Part shown: positions 1 through 6,095 of the stretch, one piece after another
How positions within the stretch are numbered: the stretch's first letter is position 1
Layout: each line of letters starts with the position of its first letter
Source: Candidatus Dojkabacteria bacterium
GTDB taxonomy: Bacteria > Patescibacteriota > Dojkabacteria > SC72 > T1SED10-24
NCBI GenBank assembly: GCA_003560355.1
Contig: PWIP01000033.1
Coordinates: forward strand, 1 to 12,681
DNA: 12,681 bases
Direction: 5' to 3'
Translations under genes and position numbers: made by a program
Notes under the pieces: generated by a model
The model's input: the letters and a program-made list of their open reading frames with translations, nothing else
What the model was told of the DNA's origin: nothing
Database searches by the model: none

Positions 1-1155
1 CCAGGATTTGTCTTCTGGCATCCTAGAGGATTAAAATTAAGAGAAAACTTAATAGAATACTGGAGAGAAGTACATGAGAGGGAGGGATACGAAGAAATAA
101 AGACACCTACACTTTTGGCAATGTGTGCTTGGGATAGGAGTGGACACACAGAAACATTCATAGATAAAATGTTTCTGGCTAAAACACATGAAGACGAAGA
201 TATTTGCTATGCTTTAAAGCCGATGAACTGTGATGGTGGAATGCTAATATTTAAATCCAAACAAATTTCTTACAGAGATTTACCCATAAGGATGGGGGAG
301 CTAGGAACCGTTTACAGATATGAAAGAGATGGAGAAGTGCATGGATTAATGAGGGCAAGAGAATTTACACAAGATGACGCTCACATATATTGCACTCAAG
401 AACAAATAAAGGACGAATTAAAAAAAGTCATAAAACTAGCATTAGAAATATATGAAACTTTTCAATTAGAACTCAGTCATATTGAATTTTCTACAAGACC
501 TGAAAAATCAATAGGTTCTGATGAAATTTGGGAAAAAGCAGAAAATACCATGAAAGAAACAATAGAAGAAGAGAAAATAAAATATCAAATTAATGAAGGT
601 GATGGAGCATTTTATGGACCAAAACTTGATTTTCATTTAAAAGACTCAGTAGGTAGAACATGGCAATGTGCAACTATTCAACTAGATTTCGCACAACCAG
701 AAAATTTTGACCTCAATTACATAGATGAAAATGGCGAAAAAGTTAGACCAGTTATGATACATAGGACAATATATGGCTCTCTTGAAAGATTTTTGGGGAT
801 ACTAATAGAACACTACGCTGGTAAATTACCTCTTTGGTTAGCACCAGAGCAAATAGCAATTGTCCCCATCGCTGAAAGACACCTGGAATACGCTAATACT
901 ATAGCAGAAAAGCTAAAGGAGAAAGGATTAAGTTGTCACGTAAACTATGAAAACGATACAATGCAATTAAGAATTAGACAATCAGAATTAATGAAAATTC
1001 CTTACATCCTAGTAGTAGGAGATAAAGAAGAAGAAACACAGACAGTTTCCATAAGACCATCAGGGAAAAAAGAATTAGGGATTATGAAAATAGAAGAATT
1101 TTTGAAAATTCTCAATAAAGAACTTTCTTCCAAAGCTCAAGAAAGTTCATTCTAA
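1..1155 (+). CDS. thrS: Threonyl-tRNA synthetase, C-terminal part (5' end outside window)
   Basis: This gene charges tRNA-Thr with threonine in the cytoplasm. The frame is open from base 1 with no start, so 384 C-terminal residues are visible out of about 640 in a full-length family member; the TGS and editing domains, if present, lie outside. The visible part opens in class II motif 1 (PGFVFWHPRG), then shows motif 2 (GTVYRYERDGEVHGLMR, FTQDDAH), the WQCATIQLDF strand, motif 3 (MIHRTIYGSLERF) and the anticodon-binding domain (roughly the last 100 residues, from IAIVPIAERH). The three known Zn/threonine ligands are kept: Cys in MNCDGG, His in DDAH and His in MIHR. An oddity is MNCDGG where many ThrRS have NCPGH or NCPGG. 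The ATG at 115 is internal, because homology continues upstream of it. It is the first gene of the translation cluster, 27 nt before infC. Confidence 0.96.
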   Translation, partial: PGFVFWHPRGLKLRENLIEYWREVHEREGYEEIKTPTLLAMCAWDRSGHTETFIDKMFLAKTHEDEDICYALKPMNCDGGMLIFKSKQISYRDLPIRMGELGTVYRYERDGEVHGLMRAREFTQDDAHIYCTQEQIKDELKKVIKLALEIYETFQLELSHIEFSTRPEKSIGSDEIWEKAENTMKETIEEEKIKYQINEGDGAFYGPKLDFHLKDSVGRTWQCATIQLDFAQPENFDLNYIDENGEKVRPVMIHRTIYGSLERFLGILIEHYAGKLPLWLAPEQIAIVPIAERHLEYANTIAEKLKEKGLSCHVNYENDTMQLRIRQSELMKIPYILVVGDKEEETQTVSIRPSGKKELGIMKIEEFLKILNKELSSKAQESSF

Positions 1156-1173
1156 TATTTAAATAATTTTAAA

Positions 1174-1178
1174 AAGGA
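1174..1178 (+). promoter_or_regulatory. Shine-Dalgarno-like site of infC
   Basis: AAGGA lies 4 nt before the infC ATG. The spacing is short, but it is the only convincing Shine-Dalgarno-like sequence I find before a gene start in the window. It supports ATG 1183 as the start. By contrast rpmI, rplT, pheS, pheT, hisS and the PBP gene have no GGAG/AGGA at a useful distance. Confidence 0.45.
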
Positions 1179-1182
1179 AAAA

Positions 1183-1839
1183 ATGTACAAAAAAAACTTC
1201 ATTAGAAACTTTCAACCCTCTTTCAAAAAAAATATCCCAAGAAAAAATCAATATATAAACGCCTCAGAAGTTCAACTCATAACGAGTGAAGGCGAAAATC
1301 TTGGTGTTAAGAAAAGGGAAGAAGCCTTAAGTATGGCTGAACAACAAGAACTTGATTTAATAGAGATTAATCCTAATGTAAAACCGCCAATTTGTAAAAT
1401 AATGGACTACTCAAAATATATGTATGACAAAAAAAAGAAACAGAAGAAAAGCAAAGGAAAAGCTAAAGATCAAAAAGAACTTCGTTTTAGCCCAGTAATA
1501 GAGCAGCACGATATTAATGTTAGAGTCTCAAGAGCTGAAAAGTTCCTTTCAAAAGGACACAATGTAAAATTAACAATCCTTAGGAAAGGCAGACAAACCT
1601 ATGAACAGGCTAAAGAAGTAATTGATGAACTCCTAGAAACTTTTAAAGAATATAGCACAGTAGAAGAAAAACCAAAACAAGAGGGGAGAAAACTTTACAT
1701 AACTTTAAAAGCTGAGAAAAAGAAAGAAAACATAAAAACAAAGGAAGAAGAAAAACCTGAAGAAGAAAATACTACAAATTCAAATAAGGAAGAGATTTTG
1801 AAAAAAATTAAAGAAAAAAGAGAAAATAAAGAAAAGTAG
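1183..1839 (+). CDS. infC: Translation initiation factor IF-3 with lysine/glutamate-rich C-terminal tail
   Basis: IF-3 binds the 30S subunit, prevents premature 50S joining and checks the start codon and initiator tRNA. The N-domain covers about residues 26-95, including EGENLGV and the signature NPNVKPPICKIMDY. A lysine-rich linker follows (about 80-95), then the C-domain to about 176 (KELRFSPVIEQHDI, VKLTILRKGRQ, EGRKLYITL). The usual FRGR motif of the C-domain reads LRKGRQ here, with Phe replaced by Arg. After the normal end there is a charged tail of about 42 residues, very rich in Lys and Glu, making 218 aa against the usual 170-180. The ATG start, rather than the rare AUU/AUC used by infC in some bacteria, means the classical start-codon autoregulation is not evident. 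A 25-residue basic N-terminal extension precedes the domain. The gene lies between thrS and rpmI. Confidence 0.97.
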   Translation: MYKKNFIRNFQPSFKKNIPRKNQYINASEVQLITSEGENLGVKKREEALSMAEQQELDLIEINPNVKPPICKIMDYSKYMYDKKKKQKKSKGKAKDQKELRFSPVIEQHDINVRVSRAEKFLSKGHNVKLTILRKGRQTYEQAKEVIDELLETFKEYSTVEEKPKQEGRKLYITLKAEKKKENIKTKEEEKPEEENTTNSNKEEILKKIKEKRENKEK

Positions 1840-1848
1840 AACAAACTA

Positions 1849-1877
1849 TTGAATATACTTTAAAATTAGGGTATCAT
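1849..1877 (+). promoter_or_regulatory. Candidate sigma-70 type promoter for rpmI-rplT
   Basis: TTGAAT (1849-1854, 4 of 6 to TTGACA) and TATCAT (1872-1877, 5 of 6 to TATAAT) are separated by exactly 17 nt in the 81-nt gap between infC and rpmI, the longest intergenic gap of the window. Transcription would start near 1884 and leave a leader of about 37 nt. I see no strong L20- or L35-type leader structure in it, only a small AT palindrome at 1900-1910. AT-rich DNA gives chance matches, so this is moderate evidence. Confidence 0.45.
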
Positions 1878-1920
1878 TTACACTTATGAGATTGAGGATT
1901 TAATTATTAAGTAATTTTCA

Positions 1921-2127
1921 ATGGCAAGACAAAAAACAAGAAAAACCGCATCCAAGAGGATAAAAGCTACAAATCCGAAGGGTAATAAAAAAAGCAAATT
2001 GCTGTACAAAAAGAGCGCTCAGCATCACCTTAGGACAAAACTTTCTAGAAGAGCAAAGAGAAGAAAGCTACCAAGAGAGGTAGTACACGAAACCATTGTT
2101 AAAAAATTAAAAAAAGTTAAAGTTTAA
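1921..2127 (+). CDS. rpmI: Large ribosomal subunit protein bL35
   Basis: This small basic protein of the 50S subunit is 68 aa, normal for bL35 (about 64-66). The N-terminus MARQKTRKTASKRIKAT corresponds to the family's KTKK/SAAKRFK pattern. The middle block, from KSAQHHLRTKLSRRAKRRK, is the typical bL35 core (HLLTKKS.KRKR). ATG 1921 is chosen because the family begins a few residues before KT.K; no Shine-Dalgarno sequence precedes it. It is followed after 12 nt by rplT, the near-universal neighbour, and probably shares its transcript. Confidence 0.95.
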   Translation: MARQKTRKTASKRIKATNPKGNKKSKLLYKKSAQHHLRTKLSRRAKRRKLPREVVHETIVKKLKKVKV

Positions 2128-2139
2128 TAATAAAAAAAG

Positions 2140-2481
2140 ATGAGAATAAAAGGAGGAAATACAAGAAAAAAAAGACATAAAAAAGTTTTAAAATCCACAA
2201 AAGGATACAGAATGACAAAAAGTAAACTGTATAAGGTCGCAAATGAAGCTCGTTTACATGCAGGACAATACTCATATTCAGACAGACAAAAAAAGACAGG
2301 GCAAATACGCAAACTTTGGATAAAAAGAATAAATGCAGCAGCTCAAAACAACGATATGAAGTATTCAGAATTTATGAACAAGATTAAAAAAACAAAAATA
2401 GGCTTAAACAAGAAAACTTTATCCGAAATTGCACTAAAAAATCCTAAAACTTTTGAAAACATTGTAAAAGAAATATCATAA
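2140..2481 (+). CDS. rplT: Large ribosomal subunit protein bL20
   Basis: bL20 binds 23S rRNA, is needed early in 50S assembly, and in several bacteria represses its own operon. The length of 113 aa is typical. Family blocks are RRHKK-like RKKRHKKVLKSTKGY, the AGQYSYSDR block, the highly conserved LWIKRINAAAQNN stretch, and a C-terminal globular part (YSEFMNKIKK.KI.LNKKTLSEIA). ATG 2140 matches the normal N-terminus (about MARVKRG). It lies 12 nt after rpmI without a Shine-Dalgarno sequence. An AT-rich hairpin and a separate pheS promoter candidate follow, so this may be the end of the ribosomal-protein transcript. Confidence 0.97.
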   Translation: MRIKGGNTRKKRHKKVLKSTKGYRMTKSKLYKVANEARLHAGQYSYSDRQKKTGQIRKLWIKRINAAAQNNDMKYSEFMNKIKKTKIGLNKKTLSEIALKNPKTFENIVKEIS

Positions 2482-2502
2482 CTATTCTTTTTGATTGTTG
2501 GG

Positions 2503-2529
2503 AAAAATTCCAAATCTTTGAGAATTTTT
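2503..2529 (+). terminator. AT-rich hairpin between rplT and pheS; possible terminator or operator
   Basis: AAAAATTC (2503-2510) and GAATTTTT (2522-2529) form a perfect 8-bp inverted repeat. The loop can pair further (CAA/TTG), giving about 11 bp around a bulged A. The downstream arm ends in five T, as an intrinsic terminator would, but the stem holds little G+C. A competing, weaker hairpin can use 2498-2501 with the CCAA at 2510-2513. The element ends 2 nt before the proposed pheS -10 box, so it could instead be an operator. The function is inferred. Confidence 0.35.
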
Positions 2530-2531
2530 AG

Positions 2532-2537
2532 TATACT
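2532..2537 (+). promoter_or_regulatory. Candidate -10 box for a leaderless pheS transcript
   Basis: TATACT (5 of 6 to TATAAT) ends 6 nt before the pheS ATG. Since transcription usually starts about 7 nt after a -10 box, the mRNA would begin at or next to the A of ATG and would lack a 5' leader. No Shine-Dalgarno sequence is present. The -35 position (about 2508-2514) is poor. A similar arrangement occurs before hisS and the PBP gene. Confidence 0.45.
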
Positions 2538-2543
2538 ACAGCA

Positions 2544-3578
2544 ATGAAATTTTCTTACAAAGAAATAACAAAAATATACGAAGAATTCAACAAAGACATA
2601 GATTCTATATCCTCTGATGATTTAAAAAAGAAATACCTTAGCAAAAAAGGTAATCTCAAAGATTTACTAAAAAAGATAGGAGAACAAGAAAAAGAAGATA
2701 GAGCAAAATTTGGAAAAGAAGTTAATATATTAAAAAATTTCATAGAGGAAAAAGTTGAGATTTTAAGTTCAAGCCTAAAGCCAAAATTTTCAAAAGAACA
2801 AATTGATGTTACCGCACCATTTGAAAAAAATACACCTGAAGACAAAAAGCCAAAACTGCTTAATAAACTCGGAAGTACACATCCACTGACACAAGAATTG
2901 GAAAAAATACTGGAAATTTTTCAGAAGATGGGATTTCAAATAGAAGAATCAAGACAAATAGATGATGACTACAATATGTTCCAATCTTTAAACTTCCCAA
3001 TCGGACATCCAGCCAGGGACAATTGGGACACATTCTGGACAGAAGAGAACTTGGTACTGCCTGCACATACTTCAACAATGCAAAACAGGATACTAAGGAA
3101 ATACGAAATACCCATAAGAGTAGTTATACCGGGAAGATGTTTTAGAAACGAGGCAACAGACGCTAGCCACGAACACACCTTCTATCAAATAGAGGGTGTA
3201 TATGTTGACGAGAATATTTCAATGAGTCATATGTTTGGCACAATTAAAGCCTATCTAGAAGCTTTTTTTGAAACAGAACTAGACATTAAAAGTCAACCTT
3301 CATATTTTCCATTTACCGAACCTGACGCTGAATTTGTAATAAGTTGTCCCTTCTGTAAAAAAGAAGGTTGCAGTATTTGTAAATATACAGGATGGATAGA
3401 AATTATGGGCTGTGGAATGATACACCCACATGTTCTAACCGAAGGAGGCATAGACCCCAAAAAATATTCTGGTTTCGCTTGGGGATTCGGACTAGATAGA
3501 CTTGTAATGATTAAAAACGGGATAGATGATATAAGAAAGCTTCATAGTGGAGAATTAGAATTTTTAGATCAATTTTAA
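2544..3578 (+). CDS. pheS: Phenylalanyl-tRNA synthetase alpha subunit
   Basis: This is the catalytic subunit of the alpha2beta2 PheRS that charges tRNA-Phe. The length of 344 aa is normal. Residues 1-90 are the charged coiled-coil tRNA-binding arm. The catalytic domain follows with GSTHPLTQELE, GHPARDNWDTFW, AHTSTMQNR, motif 2 (PGRCFRNEATDASHEHTFYQ) and motif 3 (WGFGLDRLVMIKNGIDDIR). A four-cysteine cluster sits before GWIEIMGCGM: Cys268, 271, 276 and 279 in a CxxC-x4-CxxC pattern that could bind zinc. E. coli PheS lacks it, but I recall similar inserts in other bacterial PheS. RTHTS of many PheS reads PAHTS here. Start ATG 2544 fits the family N-terminus and the -10 box spacing. pheT follows after 9 nt. 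Confidence 0.97.
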   Translation: MKFSYKEITKIYEEFNKDIDSISSDDLKKKYLSKKGNLKDLLKKIGEQEKEDRAKFGKEVNILKNFIEEKVEILSSSLKPKFSKEQIDVTAPFEKNTPEDKKPKLLNKLGSTHPLTQELEKILEIFQKMGFQIEESRQIDDDYNMFQSLNFPIGHPARDNWDTFWTEENLVLPAHTSTMQNRILRKYEIPIRVVIPGRCFRNEATDASHEHTFYQIEGVYVDENISMSHMFGTIKAYLEAFFETELDIKSQPSYFPFTEPDAEFVISCPFCKKEGCSICKYTGWIEIMGCGMIHPHVLTEGGIDPKKYSGFAWGFGLDRLVMIKNGIDDIRKLHSGELEFLDQF

Positions 3579-3587
3579 ATACTAAGT

Positions 3588-6095
3588 ATGAAAATATCGT
3601 TTAACAAAATAAAAAAGTATTTAGGAGAGACAAAAGTAAAACCTGAAGAACTTGTTAAAAAAATTAAACTTCATCTTTCAGATGTAGAAAGTTTTGAGGA
3701 CTATGGCAAAAAATATCAAGATTTGATAATTGGTGAAATAAAAGAAAAGGAAGAACATCCAAATGCGGACAAACTTGGAGTCTACAAAGTCAAAATAGGG
3801 GAGGGGAAGACGGTACAAGTTGTTGCTGGAGATAAAGAGCTGAAAGTTGGAGATAAAGTTGTTTATCTACCACCAAAGTCAAAAGTACCATACAATGCAT
3901 ATCCTGAAAGATTTGACGGAATAATCCAAAAAACTAAAATCAGAGGAGTACAATCAGATGGTATGTTAGCTTCAGAAAAAGAGTTAGGTTTTTCTGCAGA
4001 TCATGAAAGGGTTATGACTGTGCAAGAAGATTGCAAAGCTGGGCAAGATGTAGCTACTACTTTAGAACTAAATGACCACATTATAGAGATAGAGAACAAA
4101 ACACTTACAATCAGACCAGATACTTTTGGAATGATAGGAATTGCTAGAGAAGTCTCTGGATTTTTAGATATGCCTTTTAAATCACCCGATTGGTTTCTTA
4201 ATCCAACAAAGATAAAGCCAAAAAATATTAAAAAAGAACATTTACCATTAAAAATCGTTAATAAATTACGTCGTTTATGTCCTAGATATATGGCCATAAG
4301 TATGAGCAATGTAAAAGTACAAGAATCTCCTCTATGGCTAAAAATATTTCTATCTTCAATTGACATAAAACCCATAAACAATGTCGTTGATATAACAAAC
4401 TACTTGATGGTTATAACTGGACAACCTCTTCATGCATTTGACTACGACAAATTAATCGCAAAAGATTCACACTACAAAAATAAAGCCGTTATAACAATAA
4501 GAACAGCAAAAGAGGGAGAAAAAATAACAACCATTGATCAAAAAACAAGAGAATTGAATGAAAAAACAGTTGTAATATGTGATTCACAAAACCCAATTGC
4601 AATCGGTGGAATAATGGGAGGACTAGAAACGGAAATAGACGAAAACACAAAAAACATAATTATAGAAAGTGCAAATTTCAACTTATACAACATAAGAAAA
4701 AGCTCAATGTCACTGGGGCTTGTTACAGATGCCGTGACAAGATTTTCCAAAGGACAAGACCCTAATTTATGTGAACCAGTATTGTACAAAGCTGTAGAAA
4801 TGGTCAAAGATTTATGCAATGGAAAAGTCGCAAGCAATATCAAAGATGAACATATAGAACTACCTAAACCACACAAACTAACTTTTTCATTAAACTATTT
4901 TCAAATGCATACTGGTCTAAATCTTTCTAGGCCAGAAATAGTAAAAATTCTTTCTAATGTTGAAATAAAGGAAATTAAAACAAACCAAAAAGACTTAATA
5001 ACTTTAGAAATACCTACATATCGCCAAGACATTAAAATACCAGAAGATATACACGAGGAAATAGCTAGAATATACGGCTATACAAAGATAAAACTTGTCT
5101 TACCAAAAAGGGAAATTACATCAACACCGTCTAATTCTCTTTTAGATTTTGAAAAGAAACTCAGATTGAGTCTAAAGGGTTTAGGCGCCAATGAATTTCT
5201 AACATATAATTTTGTTGGAGAAAAACTCTACAAAAATTATGACATAGATATAAAAAATAATTACAGACTTACAAATGCACTTTCACCAGAATTAGAATAT
5301 ATGCGCTCTACTTTAATTCCATCGCTTTTGGAAAAAATAAATCCCAACATTAATAACTACTACAATGAATTTGGAATTTTTGAAATAAACAAAACTCACA
5401 ACAAAATAGATTTTTCCAAGCAAAAAAAACTACCTTTGGAAAAGAAAGTCCTTTCAATGGCGCTTACAAAAGATACAGATGATATTTACTATCATATAAA
5501 ACACTATATGGAAACTTTGCTTAAGGATTTAAAAAGCAAAGATGTAGATTATGAATTAATATATTCTGCAAAAACTGAAAAGTTACCAAATCATATAAAA
5601 ATCATATTACCTATGTTTGATGTTAGTAGGGCAGCACTAATTTCATACACCATAAACAAAAAGAAATTCTATCTTGGAGTTATTGGAGAGCTTAATTTAG
5701 ATGTAAAATCAAAGCTAAAACTAATACAACCTGTAGGTGTTTTTGAAATAAATGTAGAAAAATTAAAAACTATTTCAAATTATAGAGTACAAAGGATTAA
5801 CTTTTCCAAATATCCTAAAATTACACAAGATTTATGCTTCATATTAAATAAGGAAGTACCATATATTGCACTAGAAAAACAAATAGCAAAAACATTAGAA
5901 AAAAGAGATTTAAACTACATTGTTAAACCAGTAGACATATATCAAGAAAAAGGAGCAGAGGAGAAAAAGCAAATAACCATAAATATTACCCTTCAACATA
6001 AAAATAAAACTTTAAAGGATAAAGATATTAAATCTATTAGGGATATAATTCAAAAAGAGGTTAAAAAAGAATTAGACGGAGAATTAAAAAACTAA
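3588..6095 (+). CDS. pheT: Phenylalanyl-tRNA synthetase beta subunit
   Basis: The beta subunit of PheRS recognises tRNA-Phe and, through its B3/B4 domain, edits mischarged Tyr-tRNA. At 835 aa it is full length (usual 780-820). Domains in order: N-terminal B1; OB-fold tRNA-binding domain at about 43-155 (HPNADKLGVYKV, KIRGVQSDGMLASEKELG); B3/B4 at about 220-385 (PINNVVDITNYLM, GQPLHAFDYDKL, GGIMGG); B5 at about 405-490 (PTYRQDIKIPEDIHEEIARIYGY); a class II-like core to about 690; and the FDX-ACB anticodon domain at about 735-832 (YPKITQDL to the end). The start is 9 nt after the pheS stop without a Shine-Dalgarno sequence, so it is probably translated by coupling or reinitiation. Its TAA overlaps the TAG of the convergent PBP gene. 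Confidence 0.97.
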   Translation: MKISFNKIKKYLGETKVKPEELVKKIKLHLSDVESFEDYGKKYQDLIIGEIKEKEEHPNADKLGVYKVKIGEGKTVQVVAGDKELKVGDKVVYLPPKSKVPYNAYPERFDGIIQKTKIRGVQSDGMLASEKELGFSADHERVMTVQEDCKAGQDVATTLELNDHIIEIENKTLTIRPDTFGMIGIAREVSGFLDMPFKSPDWFLNPTKIKPKNIKKEHLPLKIVNKLRRLCPRYMAISMSNVKVQESPLWLKIFLSSIDIKPINNVVDITNYLMVITGQPLHAFDYDKLIAKDSHYKNKAVITIRTAKEGEKITTIDQKTRELNEKTVVICDSQNPIAIGGIMGGLETEIDENTKNIIIESANFNLYNIRKSSMSLGLVTDAVTRFSKGQDPNLCEPVLYKAVEMVKDLCNGKVASNIKDEHIELPKPHKLTFSLNYFQMHTGLNLSRPEIVKILSNVEIKEIKTNQKDLITLEIPTYRQDIKIPEDIHEEIARIYGYTKIKLVLPKREITSTPSNSLLDFEKKLRLSLKGLGANEFLTYNFVGEKLYKNYDIDIKNNYRLTNALSPELEYMRSTLIPSLLEKINPNINNYYNEFGIFEINKTHNKIDFSKQKKLPLEKKVLSMALTKDTDDIYYHIKHYMETLLKDLKSKDVDYELIYSAKTEKLPNHIKIILPMFDVSRAALISYTINKKKFYLGVIGELNLDVKSKLKLIQPVGVFEINVEKLKTISNYRVQRINFSKYPKITQDLCFILNKEVPYIALEKQIAKTLEKRDLNYIVKPVDIYQEKGAEEKKQITINITLQHKNKTLKDKDIKSIRDIIQKEVKKELDGELKN

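Noticed and set aside
115..1155. ATG 115 as the start of thrS
   Set aside because: ThrRS motif 1 homology continues in frame from base 1 to 114; the gene is truncated by the window edge.
1300..1840. A-rich, lysine-rich stretches in infC as a low-complexity repeat element
   Set aside because: They encode the IF-3 linker and charged tail and show no repeat unit.
4001..4876. Long minus-strand open frames inside pheT
   Set aside because: They are antisense to well-conserved pheT domains and resemble no protein family.
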